DNA from: Methylomonas methanica
GTDB taxonomy: Bacteria; Pseudomonadota; Gammaproteobacteria; Methylococcales; Methylomonadaceae
Assembly (NCBI GenBank): GCA_001644045.1
Contig: LUUF01000052.1
Coordinates: 1-64,000 of the forward strand
Length of the DNA: 64,000 bases
Direction of reading: 5' to 3'
Shown here: positions 1 to 7,894 of the stretch, piece after piece
Layout of the letters: every line of letters begins with the position of its first letter
Position numbering within the stretch: position 1 is the first letter of the stretch
Position numbers and translations under genes: made by a program
Notes under the pieces: generated by a model
Seen by the model: only the letters and a program-made list of their open reading frames with translations
The model's database searches: none
What the model was told of the DNA's origin: nothing

Positions 1-250
1 GTGACGACACTATCTAGGAAAAGGTTGGTCACAAGTGACGCATTCAAGATAATAGACGGGAAGAGTATGCTATGGCTTGATTGAATTTAGCAGCTACTTT
101 ACTGCTTTAAGGGTGCGGTATGCTGTTGACTTTGTGGGTCTTTAACTATGGGTAGAATCAACAGATGATTGTTCTATTAAAAAGTAACGCCAATAGCTCG
201 CGCATTAGTGATTGTTATTGAAATCAAAAATAGGGTAGGGAGTAGGGTAG
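1..250. other. Gene-free left edge, AT-rich
   Basis: I see no convincing gene here. The stretch is AT-rich and holds a 5-bp-arm palindrome at 28-39 and a direct repeat of TAGGGTAG at 231-238 and 243-250. It lies just beyond the terminator of the tRNA-Ser gene. tRNA 3' ends are common attachment sites for integrative elements, but no integrase or duplicated tRNA end is visible in the window. Confidence 0.5.
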
Positions 251-296
251 AAAAAATTAAGGCCCTGATAAAATGTTATTTATCAAGGCCTTAATT
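251..296 (-). terminator. Rho-independent terminator of tRNA-Ser
   Basis: Read on the minus strand this is a long hairpin. The arms lie at about 255-273 and 279-296, pair over about 18 bp with one wobble, and enclose a 5-nt loop. A run of U follows (AAAAAA on the plus strand at 251-256). It lies directly downstream of the tRNA-Ser gene in its direction of transcription. Confidence 0.85.
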
Positions 297-304
297 AGGT
301 ATTA

Positions 305-394
305 TGGCGGAGAGCTAGGGATTCGAACCCCAGGAAGGGATAAACCTTCAACGGTTTTCAAGACCGCCGCTTTCGACCGCTCAGCCAGCTCTCC
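305..394 (-). tRNA. tRNA-Ser (anticodon UGA)
   Basis: Read on the minus strand, the 7-bp acceptor stem pairs 388-394 (5' side) with 309-315 (3' side), and a genome-encoded CCA lies at 305-307. The T arm carries GGTTCGAATCC. The anticodon loop reads CTTGAAA, giving anticodon UGA, which decodes UCA. A long variable arm and a total length near 90 nt fit a class II serine tRNA. An AT-rich TAATAAT-like -10 element lies about 10 nt upstream on the minus strand. Confidence 0.95.
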
Positions 395-469
395 AACAGC
401 CGCGTATTATTACAGAAAATATTTTAAAATCCAGCGTTTTTTGCCGGTCCACTTTCATGCTGCAGCCGA

Positions 470-1570
470 ATGCAATCTTCTTTAATGCCTAAGTGTTTGT
501 TAGTAATTGCCAAATCGGCGCGGATGTTGGTGCAAATGTGCGTCGATTCCGGGTGTGAAGTGGTGGCTATCGATTGCTTTGCCGATAGCGATACGCGGCA
601 AATGGCGAAGCAGAGTTGCCAAGTCGCTTCGTTGGCATTGGATGATATTAGAACTGTGGTGGCTGGCGTTCGGAAAATGTACGGTTTAACCGAATTGATA
701 TACGGCAGTGGTTTGGAAATGTACCCGGAAACCTTGGTATATCTGGAAAAGGATTGGCGGATTATCGGGAATTCGGCCGCTACTTTTCAACGCGTCCAAG
801 ATAAACGTGATTTTTTTGCTCGGCTCGATTCGTTGTCAATTCGGCGCCCACTGCTGGTGTTCACAAAACCTGAGGATAGCGTTGACTGGTTGTTAAAGCC
901 ATGGCGAGGTGAGGGCGGCTTGGGAATAAGGCACCGTAACAGTGGCGATGTTGCTGACGGCTATTGGCAGCGCTATGTCGAAGGTCGTTCTCTGTCCGTG
1001 CTGTTTGCGGCGAGTCGCGATGAAGTTGAATTGATCGGTTTTAACGAGCAGTGGGTTGACGACTGTTATAGCGAGCACCCGTTTATGTTCGGTGGGATTG
1101 CCAGTCATGCCGAGGTTCCTGTAGCTATTCAAACTGAGATTGCCGATTGCTTAGGCAGGCTTGCAAAGGCTTATCAGTTGCGGGGTTTAAATAGCCTGGA
1201 TTTTATGTTGCAGGACGGCAATTACTATGTGTTGGAGATTAATGCGCGGATTTCCGCTAGTGCTCAGCTTTACGGCAAATCGCTGCTACTGAAGCATCTA
1301 CAAGCTTGTCGAAACCGCTTGGACGATAGTGTCGAATTATCGACGGAGCCGAGTGCGTATCAGATAGTTTATGCGCAAAAAAAAGTGACGATTTCCGATC
1401 GGCTGGAATGGCCTGCATGGGCAGTGGATAGGCCGAATCCCGGCGCAATTGTTGCCACAGGCGAGCCGATATGCAGTATTATTGCCACCGGAAAAAACTC
1501 GGGGCAGGTGCTGGATAATCTGCATCGCCAACAACGCATCCTTGCAAATCTTTTGGAAACAGGTCTTTAA
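470..1570 (+). CDS. ATP-grasp protein of the H4MPT/methylofuran cluster (OrfY type)
   Basis: This 366-residue protein has an ATP-grasp fold. A glycine-rich nucleotide loop, [12 protein letters not shown], lies near residue 142, and the metal-binding EINARISAS lies near residue 257. ATP-grasp enzymes join a carboxylate to an amine or thiol through an acyl-phosphate. It begins 5 nt before mch and probably shares its transcript. By gene order it matches the archaeal-like OrfY of methylotrophs such as Methylobacterium extorquens, which is needed for C1 transfer but whose exact substrate is not known to me. Two ATGs (470 and 485) could be the start and neither has a clear ribosome site. The family call is firm; the substrate is unknown. 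Confidence 0.85.
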   Translation: MQSSLMPKCLLVIAKSARMLVQMCVDSGCEVVAIDCFADSDTRQMAKQSCQVASLALDDIRTVVAGVRKMYGLTELIYGSGLEMYPETLVYLEKDWRIIGNSAATFQRVQDKRDFFARLDSLSIRRPLLVFTKPEDSVDWLLKPWRGEGGLGIRHRNSGDVADGYWQRYVEGRSLSVLFAASRDEVELIGFNEQWVDDCYSEHPFMFGGIASHAEVPVAIQTEIADCLGRLAKAYQLRGLNSLDFMLQDGNYYVLEINARISASAQLYGKSLLLKHLQACRNRLDDSVELSTEPSAYQIVYAQKKVTISDRLEWPAWAVDRPNPGAIVATGEPICSIIATGKNSGQVLDNLHRQQRILANLLETGL

Positions 1571-1575
1571 AAATC

Positions 1576-2559
1576 ATGCAATACCAGGCAAGCGTCAATA
1601 AATTTTCCCAGCCCTTGGTTCAACAACTGCTGGATAACGCGGATAAATTACGGTTGGGTATCGAAAAGCTGGAAAACGGCTGTACTATTATCGATGCCGG
1701 TATCAAAGTGCCGGGCGGCCTGGAAGCTGGACGGATTATTACCGAAATCTGCATGGGCGGCTTGGGTACTGCAACGATCTCGCAAAGCCCGTACACGAGT
1801 AATTGGCCGCTGACGATTAACGTTCACGCCAGCAATCCGGTGTTGTCTTGTTTGGGTAGCCAATATGCGGGTTGGAGTTTGTCGCACGGCAAATATTACG
1901 CTTTGGGTTCCGGCCCCGCACGGGCGATGGCGACCAAGTTGAAAGACGGCGCAGTCGAACCTGTAGAAGAGCTTTATAAAGAACTTGAATACCGCGATAG
2001 CGCGGCGCAGACCGCATTGGTCATAGAAAACGACGCGCTGCCGCCGGTGGAAATCGTCGAGAAAGTCGCAGCGGCTTGTGGCGTATCACCGGCGAATTTG
2101 ACGATCATTGTCACGCCTACCAGCAGTTTGGCGGGTGGTGTACAAGTAGTCGGTCGGGTGTTGGAAGTAGCGATGCACAAAGCCCACGCGCTGCATTTTC
2201 CATTGGAAAACATTATCGACGGTTCCGGCAGTGCGCCGATTTGTCCTCCGCATCCCAATTTCGTTAAAGCGATGGGTCGGACTAACGACGCAATTTTATT
2301 CGCAGGCCAAGTGCATTTGTTTGTGAAAGGCAGCGACGAAGCGGCGGAAAAATTGGCCAAGGAATTGCCAAGTTCGACCTCAAAAGATTACGGCAAACCC
2401 TTCGCCGATATTTTCAAAGCCTACGAGTACGATTTTTTCAAAGTCGATGCGATGTTGTTTAGCCCGGCCAGCGTTATCGTCACCGCGGTCGAGTCCGGCA
2501 AAAGTTTCCGCGCCGGCAAATTGGATAATGCTTTGCTCGATCTTTCGTTCGGGGCTTAA
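1576..2559 (+). CDS. mch: Methenyltetrahydromethanopterin cyclohydrolase
   Basis: Mch hydrolyses N5,N10-methenyl-H4MPT to N5-formyl-H4MPT in the cytoplasm. It is the third step of H4MPT-linked formaldehyde oxidation after Fae and methylene-H4MPT dehydrogenase. The 327-residue length is normal for the family. The N-terminal half carries the conserved run containing ICMGGLGTA (near residue 57), and later segments include [11 protein letters not shown] and [14 protein letters not shown], all typical of Mch. It follows the ATP-grasp gene by 5 nt and precedes the RimK-like and CitG-like genes, the usual mch-orf5-orf7-fae order in methylotrophs. The enzyme is absent from bacteria lacking H4MPT, so it anchors the interpretation of the whole cluster. 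Confidence 0.97.
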   Translation: MQYQASVNKFSQPLVQQLLDNADKLRLGIEKLENGCTIIDAGIKVPGGLEAGRIITEICMGGLGTATISQSPYTSNWPLTINVHASNPVLSCLGSQYAGWSLSHGKYYALGSGPARAMATKLKDGAVEPVEELYKELEYRDSAAQTALVIENDALPPVEIVEKVAAACGVSPANLTIIVTPTSSLAGGVQVVGRVLEVAMHKAHALHFPLENIIDGSGSAPICPPHPNFVKAMGRTNDAILFAGQVHLFVKGSDEAAEKLAKELPSSTSKDYGKPFADIFKAYEYDFFKVDAMLFSPASVIVTAVESGKSFRAGKLDNALLDLSFGA

Positions 2560-2647
2560 TCCGCTCTAAATCTCTTCGACAGTTGACTGGCCTTGCCGCG
2601 CAAGGTCGGTTAGCTTGTATCGCTAACTTCATTCGTAACACATTCCC

Positions 2648-3550
2648 TTGCGCCGAATTGCAATTATCACCGACGATCCCGGCTGGCATGGCAAGCAGTT
2701 GTGCTTGGCTTTTGCCGAGCGCGGTTATGCAGCCGATTATGTCTCGCTGACTGCATGCAAATTGCAGTTAACAGTCGCCGATTTGCCCATTTTCATGCCG
2801 GGTTTTGAGCAAGAATTGCCGTCGGCGGTTTTCGTGCGCGGCGTACCTGGAGGTTCGCTGGAAGAGGTGGTGTTTTATCTGGATGTCTTGCACGGCTTAA
2901 AGATAATGGGGGTGCCGGTTTATAACGATGCCGGCGCAATTGAACGTAGCGTCGATAAGGGCATGACCAGTTTTTTATTGCAGCATGTCGGCTTGCCGAC
3001 TGCGTTGACCTGGGTGTTGCGGGATCGTGACGCAGCACTGGTGATTGCCGAGCAACAGTTACGCGAGGGCTATTATCTAATCAGCAAGCCTTTGTTCGGT
3101 TCGCAAGGCGAAGGCATTCGGCGCATCGAAAAATCCACCGATTTGTTATGGCTGACCAGTAGTCGCGGTATTTATTATTTGCAGCGCTTTGTGGAATGTG
3201 TGGGAGACGGTTATTCGGATGTGCGGGTGTTCGTGATCAACGGCAGAGCGGTTGCCGCTATGCGGCGGCGCGGTATTTCCTGGCTGAATAATGTGGCCAG
3301 AGGCGCGTCTTGCGAATGCATCGAACTGGAACCTGATTTAGCTGAGCTGGCGATTGCCGCTGTCAATGCGTTAAAAATGGATTACGCCGGTGTGGATGTC
3401 ATTCAGGATGAGGACGGCTGTTATCGCATCATCGAAGTAAACAGCGTGCCGGCCTGGAAAGGCTTGCAAAGTGTTTGCGATATCAACATCGCCGAATACC
3501 TGGTGGCCGATTTGCTCGATCGTTATTGCGTACAGGACAAAATATGCTGA
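2648..3550 (+). CDS. RimK-like ATP-grasp ligase (orf5 position)
   Basis: This 300-residue ATP-grasp protein resembles RimK, which adds glutamate to carboxyl groups. The ATP-binding region SKPLFGSQGEGIRR is near residue 145, and the magnesium site IIEVNSVPAWKGLQ is near residue 264. The start taken is TTG at 2648, because the conserved N-terminus RRIAIITDDPGWH begins there and no ATG lies nearby. It sits between mch and the CitG-like gene, in the position of orf5 of the M. extorquens cluster. Its product is probably a ligase adding an amino acid or similar group to the pterin or methylofuran cofactor, but the substrate is inference. Its end overlaps the next start by 7 nt, so the two are translationally coupled. 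Confidence 0.85.
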   Translation: MRRIAIITDDPGWHGKQLCLAFAERGYAADYVSLTACKLQLTVADLPIFMPGFEQELPSAVFVRGVPGGSLEEVVFYLDVLHGLKIMGVPVYNDAGAIERSVDKGMTSFLLQHVGLPTALTWVLRDRDAALVIAEQQLREGYYLISKPLFGSQGEGIRRIEKSTDLLWLTSSRGIYYLQRFVECVGDGYSDVRVFVINGRAVAAMRRRGISWLNNVARGASCECIELEPDLAELAIAAVNALKMDYAGVDVIQDEDGCYRIIEVNSVPAWKGLQSVCDINIAEYLVADLLDRYCVQDKIC

Positions 3551-4410
3551 GCAGGCAGCAATTGATAGACGTTTATCTGCAAGCTTGCGAAACCGAGTTA
3601 CAAGCCTTCAAGCCAGGTAATGTCAGCGTTTATAGCGCTGCCGACGATATGACGGTTGAGGATTTTCGTGTCAGCGCTTGGGTTAGTAGCGAGCCTATTA
3701 CCAATCCGCAATATAGCTTGGGTGAAAAAATTTATTACGCAGTCAAGGCTACCCGCGAGGCGGTGGCTTGCAATACCAATCTGGGTATTATTCTGCTCTG
3801 CGCGCCATTGTTGCAGGTGGCTGCTAGCCTGAATAATGGCGAAAACTTGCGCGATGGTTTACGACAACTGCTGGAAAATACTACCCGCGAGGATGCCGAT
3901 TGGGTTTTCAAGGCTGTAACCTTGGCCGCGCCGGCGGGCTTGGGTGAATCCGCGCAACACGACGTACAAAAACCGGCCGATGTAACGCTGACCGAGGCCA
4001 TGGCTTTTGCCGCTGGCAAGGACAGAATTGCGCTGCAATACGCAACAATTTTTAAAGACGTTTTTGATTTCGGTGTTTTACGATATAATCGTGCTTTCGT
4101 TTTGTCTGGCGATTGTGCTTGGGCTGCGTTAGCGGTTTTTGCCGCAATGTTGGCTCAATATCCCGATAGTCATATTGAGCGGAAGTATGGAGAGCGGTAT
4201 TCAGAGTGGATCAAGGCTGAGATGCACAAGCTCGATAGAGCGATGCAAACAGCTTGTGAGCCTAAAGAGCTTTTGCCAGTATTGTATGATCTGGACAAAG
4301 CTTTTAAGGCACAAAGGATCAATCCGGGTACAACAGCTGACATAACTGTAGCGACAGTACTGGTGGTGCTTCTGGAACAACTTATCGGTGAAGAAACCGG
4401 TGGGTTATAG
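3544..4410 (+). CDS. Triphosphoribosyl-dephospho-CoA synthase-like protein (orf7 position)
   Basis: This 288-residue protein resembles the CitG/MdcB family. Recognisable segments are ELQAFKPGNVSVYS near residue 20, NLGIILLCAPLL near residue 80, and a C-terminal NPGTTADITVATVLVVLLE. The family normally condenses dephospho-CoA with ATP for citrate or malonate decarboxylases, but no such enzyme is near. In methylotrophs a CitG-like gene between mch and fae is part of the H4MPT set and presumably transfers a ribosyl-phosphate-like group there. The ATG at 3544 lies in the ATGCTGA overlap with the previous stop. An upstream in-frame extension would run through the preceding gene and is rejected. 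Confidence 0.82.
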   Translation: MLSRQQLIDVYLQACETELQAFKPGNVSVYSAADDMTVEDFRVSAWVSSEPITNPQYSLGEKIYYAVKATREAVACNTNLGIILLCAPLLQVAASLNNGENLRDGLRQLLENTTREDADWVFKAVTLAAPAGLGESAQHDVQKPADVTLTEAMAFAAGKDRIALQYATIFKDVFDFGVLRYNRAFVLSGDCAWAALAVFAAMLAQYPDSHIERKYGERYSEWIKAEMHKLDRAMQTACEPKELLPVLYDLDKAFKAQRINPGTTADITVATVLVVLLEQLIGEETGGL

Positions 4411-4438
4411 AGGGAACTAAGCAGAAACTACAATCTTG

Positions 4439-4462
4439 AGACACTAACGTGTCTATTTTTTT
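4439..4462 (+). terminator. Hairpin with U-run between the CitG-like gene and fae
   Basis: A 6-bp stem (AGACAC/GTGTCT) with a 4-nt loop lies at 4439-4454, followed by ATTTTTTT. It should end transcripts from the mch operon or act as an attenuator in a fae leader. Only 33 nt separate the last T from the fae ATG. Confidence 0.7.
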
Positions 4463-4495
4463 GGTTCAATCTTATCTTTAGGGGATAAATTTAAA

Positions 4496-5011
4496 ATGGC
4501 AAAAATCAATAACTTGCGTGTTGGCGAATCTTTGGTTGGTGAAGGCAACGAAATTGCTCACATCGATTTGATCATCGGCCCACGCGGCTCAGCAGCTGAA
4601 ACTGCTTTCGCAAATGCTTTGACAAACAACAAAGACGGTTTTTCTACTCTGTTGGCTGTTGTTGCTCCTAACCTGTTGGTTAAACCTGCAACCATCCTGT
4701 TCAACAAAGTAACCATCAAAGGCGCAAAACAAGCTGTTCAAATGTTTGGACCAGCTCAACGCGCTGTTGCTATGGCTGTTGCTGATTCCGTTGAAGACGG
4801 CACTATCCCTGCTGACGAAGCTGACGATTTGTTCATTTCTGTTGGTGTTTTCATCCACTGGTTGGCTGAAGACGATGCAAAAATCGAAGAATTCAACTAC
4901 AAAGCTACCAAAGAAGCAATCGCTCGCGCTGTTGCCGGCACTCCAACTGCTAAAGAAGTAGTTGCTGCTAAATCTGGTGCAAAACACCCATTTGCTGCTA
5001 ACAACGTTTAA
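4496..5011 (+). CDS. fae: Formaldehyde-activating enzyme
   Basis: Fae condenses formaldehyde with tetrahydromethanopterin to give methylene-H4MPT. It is usually one of the most abundant proteins in methylotrophs. The 171-residue length is typical. The active-site histidine lies in [13 protein letters not shown] (His22 here), and the [14 protein letters not shown] and [13 protein letters not shown] segments are well conserved. A good ribosome site, AGGGGA, precedes the ATG. Codon use is strongly biased (GCT for Ala, GTT for Val, CTG and TTG for Leu), as expected for a very highly expressed gene. Hairpins lie on both sides, at 4439 and 5037, which suggests an independently transcribed, abundant monocistronic message. 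Confidence 0.98.
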   Translation: MAKINNLRVGESLVGEGNEIAHIDLIIGPRGSAAETAFANALTNNKDGFSTLLAVVAPNLLVKPATILFNKVTIKGAKQAVQMFGPAQRAVAMAVADSVEDGTIPADEADDLFISVGVFIHWLAEDDAKIEEFNYKATKEAIARAVAGTPTAKEVVAAKSGAKHPFAANNV

Positions 5012-5036
5012 GTTTTAGCGTCAAAGGCTGTCGAAG

Positions 5037-5064
5037 ATACCCCGGCTTGCCGGGGTATTTTTTT
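5037..5064 (+). terminator. Rho-independent terminator of fae
   Basis: A strong GC-rich hairpin, ATACCCCGGC-TTGC-CGGGGTAT-like, is followed by seven T residues. It lies 25 nt after the fae stop codon and just before the end of the convergent HisA-like gene. Confidence 0.93.
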
Positions 5065-5066
5065 GC

Positions 5067-5750
5067 CTAAAATTTTTGTAAGGTCTTGGTATCGAGGCTG
5101 CCGTTATGCAGTGCCGAGGCTAATAACACGCCTGCAACGCCAATGGCTTTCAATTGAGTCAGGTCATTGATATCGCGAACACCTCCGGCTGCGACAAAGC
5201 GTTTATCGAGATGATCCTGGCAAAGCTTGCTCAGTTTCTCAAAGTCCGGACCCTTATTGCTACCAACCAAATCCAAGGTCATCACCACAACGGTGTCCGG
5301 CCAGAGTTCAGGACTTTCCTGCCAGCCCGGATGACCCAAAGCCTGGTTATGTTTAAAATCCAGCGATAGGATGAGATCGGTCTTTTGTAAAGATACTGGC
5401 AGTCGTTGCGATTCGGTACCGATGACCGGTTTGCAGTTACCGGGGCGAGTAGCTTTAGATACGACTTTATAGCTGCTACCGTTATCCACCCAAAATTCCC
5501 GGTTTGGATATTGGCTAAGCAAGTCGTCGATGGCCTCGTCGTGATTGCCGTTGCCGTCAATAGCGTCAAGGTCTGCAATGTAAAATGTCTGAAATGGATA
5601 CAGCTTTAAAAAACGGGTCACGACATCGGTTATCTCGCTACTATCGCATAGTGACGACCTGTAATGTACGGGTCGATAACAATTGCGGTCGCCGCCGGCG
5701 GCATGCACCACTTGGCCGCCTTTTAAATCAATGACTGGAATAATCTGCAT
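5067..5750 (-). CDS. HisA/HisF-related TIM-barrel protein of the C1 cluster
   Basis: This 227-residue protein has the (beta/alpha)8 signature of HisA/HisF. It starts IIPVIDLKGGQVVHA, has FYIADLDAIDG near residue 55, and ends with RFVAAGGVRDINDL and a VLLASALH segment that would bind phosphate. It is not a histidine enzyme by context: no other his genes are near, and the gene is embedded in the H4MPT/methylofuran cluster. Archaeal-type relatives (COG1411) accompany these clusters in methylotrophs, with no assigned reaction that I know of. It is the only gene of the cluster on the minus strand. Its ATG lies 20 nt from the divergent TTG start of the next gene. Confidence 0.82.
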   Translation of the reverse strand: MQIIPVIDLKGGQVVHAAGGDRNCYRPVHYRSSLCDSSEITDVVTRFLKLYPFQTFYIADLDAIDGNGNHDEAIDDLLSQYPNREFWVDNGSSYKVVSKATRPGNCKPVIGTESQRLPVSLQKTDLILSLDFKHNQALGHPGWQESPELWPDTVVVMTLDLVGSNKGPDFEKLSKLCQDHLDKRFVAAGGVRDINDLTQLKAIGVAGVLLASALHNGSLDTKTLQKF

Positions 5751-5770
5751 AGGCCAAGCGAGTTTTAGAA

Positions 5771-6760
5771 TTGAGAATTCTGGTATTTGAATATATCACC
5801 GGCGGCGGTTTGGTCGGGCAGGCATTGCCTGCTTCGCTGGCGGCGGAAGGCGGCCTGATGTTACAGGCTTTGCTTACTGAACTGAAGTGTCTGCAAGATA
5901 TTCAGCTCTGTGTACCGCTGGACCAACGTTGCGCGAGACCGATTATGCTGCAGGAAGTGGAAATTGTAACGGTAAGCGCCGATTGCGATATCTTTGCGCT
6001 GTTGTGGGATTTACTGGTAGAAGTCGACTTGTTTTGGCCAATCGCGCCGGAAAGCGATGGCATTTTGCAACGCTTGGCCGAGCTGGCTATTGCCGCGAAT
6101 GTCGAGATTTTGCTATCCAACCCAGCGACGCTGGCAATCTGTGCCGATAAATTTGCAACCTACCAAGAGCTGGCAAAACAGGCGATTCCGGTTGTGGAAA
6201 CTCGCTTGCTCGGCCAGGGGGCGGATGGCCTGGACGATAATGTCGTAGTGAAAATCGCCGACGGTGTCGGTTGCATGAACAGTTTTGTCATTGACGCCGA
6301 ACAGTTGGCAACCGCTGTTGCCGGATTGAGCGATCCGCAACGTTATGTTTTACAACCTTATACTAGCGGTCAGGCCGCCAGTTTGTCCTGCTTGTTCAAG
6401 AGCGGCCGCGCCTGGCTGATTTGTTACAACCATCAGCAAATCGTTTTAGAAAATGGCCGATTTAGCTTGCAAGGCTGTTTAGTCAATATGCCAACCGATA
6501 AACTGGATTTTTATCGGAACCTGATAAAAGCAATCGCCGAAGCGCTGCCCGGCTTGTGGGGCTATGTCGGTATCGACATCATCGAGAACGCCGAACATGG
6601 GCCTCTGGTGTTGGAAATTAATCCGCGTTTGACCAGTTCATATGTTGGTATCCAGCAAGCGACCGGCATTAATGTGGCCGAACAGGTACTAAGCTTACGA
6701 CACGCCGAACCGGATTTGCAGATAAGTCGAAATGAAACGGTACAGATCAGTATCAATTAA
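5771..6760 (+). CDS. ATP-grasp ligase, MfnD-like (tyramine-glutamate ligase type)
   Basis: This 329-residue ATP-grasp protein begins RILVFEYITGGGL, a start shared with archaeal MfnD-type ligases. MfnD joins tyramine and glutamate by a gamma-glutamyl bond in methanofuran synthesis. The nucleotide-binding region includes VVKIADGVGC near residue 158, and the metal site is VLEINPRLTSSYVG near residue 279. The TTG at 5771 is chosen because the conserved N-terminus starts there. It is followed 8 nt later by the MfnF-like gene, consistent with one methylofuran operon. The ATP-grasp call is sure; the precise substrate is inference from neighbours. Confidence 0.8.
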   Translation: MRILVFEYITGGGLVGQALPASLAAEGGLMLQALLTELKCLQDIQLCVPLDQRCARPIMLQEVEIVTVSADCDIFALLWDLLVEVDLFWPIAPESDGILQRLAELAIAANVEILLSNPATLAICADKFATYQELAKQAIPVVETRLLGQGADGLDDNVVVKIADGVGCMNSFVIDAEQLATAVAGLSDPQRYVLQPYTSGQAASLSCLFKSGRAWLICYNHQQIVLENGRFSLQGCLVNMPTDKLDFYRNLIKAIAEALPGLWGYVGIDIIENAEHGPLVLEINPRLTSSYVGIQQATGINVAEQVLSLRHAEPDLQISRNETVQISIN

Positions 6761-6768
6761 AAGACACC

Positions 6769-7815
6769 ATGAATAAACAAATTGCAGGTTGGGATATTGG
6801 CGGCGCGCATGTCAAGTTGGCACTGTTGGGCGAATCCGGCCAAATCCAGGTAGTTGCTCAGCAAGCTTGTCCGCTGTGGAAGGGTGTGGATTACCTACGT
6901 CGCACGCTGGCCGATTTGGCTGGTCAGTTCGATTTGCAAGATTGCCGTAATGCTGTGACGATGACCGGCGAACTGGTGGATTGCTTCACCAGCCGCGAGC
7001 AAGGCGTCAATGCTATCGTCCAAGCTGTTTGTGAACAATTCAATGCCGAGCAGGTGTCGGTATTCGCCGGCTTGCGCGGCTTTTTGCCGGCAGCGCAAAT
7101 TCAGCCGGCCGATTGCATGGACATTGCCTCCGCTAACTGGTTGGCCAGTCTGTTATGGGTGGCAAAACGCCAGCCGAACGCCTTATTTGTGGATATAGGC
7201 AGCACCACAAGCGATATTCTGCTTGCCGAAAATCACCAGCTTAAAGTGCAAGGGTTCACCGACTATCAACGCCTGGTGTCCGGCGAATTGGTGTATACCG
7301 GCATTGTCCGCACGGCGGTAATGGCGATAGCACAAGAAGCGGAATTCAACGGCCAAGCAATGGGCCTGATGGCCGAGTATTTCGCGACGATGGCCGATGT
7401 GTATCGTTTGACCGGCGACTTGAACGAAGCGCACGATCAGAGCGACACCGCCGATGGTGCGGAAAAGTCGGTTTCGGCCAGCGCCCGCCGCTTGTCGCGG
7501 CTGACCGGTTACGAGTTCAGCGAGAGCGATCACGCGCTTTGGCTGGCATTTGCAGAACAATTAAAAGCCAAGCAAATACAAAAAATTAGTCTGGCTTGTG
7601 CCAGACAATTGCAAAGAGCGGAAACCCGCTCGGCGATTAAATTAGTCGGCGCCGGCGTCGGCCGGTTCTTGGCGCGGGACATCGCCCGCGATTTGGGAGT
7701 TGATTATCTGGACTTTAAGGATTTACTGCCATCAGTCAATAATATCCAGGCTATCGATGCCGCCGACTGCGCGCCGGCCGCCGCCGTGGCTTATCTTGCC
7801 GGCGGGTTTGGTTAA
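6769..7815 (+). CDS. H4MPT-linked C1-transfer protein, MfnF-like (hydantoinase/oxoprolinase fold)
   Basis: This 348-residue protein has the ASKHA phosphate-binding loops AGWDIGGAHVKLA (residue 6) and VDIGSTTSDI (residue 143). Near the end, IKLVGAGVGRFLAR provides the adenosine-like site. In archaea the homologous MfnF couples gamma-glutamyltyramine to the aminomethylfuran phosphate to form the core ether of methanofuran. Bacterial relatives are known as H4MPT-linked C1-transfer pathway proteins. It lies between the MfnD-like ligase and pabB on the same strand, 8 nt after the ligase gene. Function in methylofuran synthesis is inferred from family and context. Confidence 0.85.
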   Translation: MNKQIAGWDIGGAHVKLALLGESGQIQVVAQQACPLWKGVDYLRRTLADLAGQFDLQDCRNAVTMTGELVDCFTSREQGVNAIVQAVCEQFNAEQVSVFAGLRGFLPAAQIQPADCMDIASANWLASLLWVAKRQPNALFVDIGSTTSDILLAENHQLKVQGFTDYQRLVSGELVYTGIVRTAVMAIAQEAEFNGQAMGLMAEYFATMADVYRLTGDLNEAHDQSDTADGAEKSVSASARRLSRLTGYEFSESDHALWLAFAEQLKAKQIQKISLACARQLQRAETRSAIKLVGAGVGRFLARDIARDLGVDYLDFKDLLPSVNNIQAIDAADCAPAAAVAYLAGGFG

Positions 7816-7894
7816 AGCCGGCCGCTGGGTTAAAATCGGCATATTGCAAATCATGTCCTTGCGGCACATTCCGGCCGCTTAACAGCACCTCTTA

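Noticed and set aside
231-250. Short direct repeat as an attachment site next to tRNA-Ser
   Set aside because: It is only 8 bp, there is no integrase, and no copy of the tRNA end is found in the window.
273-485. Open frame of 70 codons at the left end
   Set aside because: It runs across the tRNA-Ser gene and its terminator on the other strand, has no ribosome site and no protein-like features.
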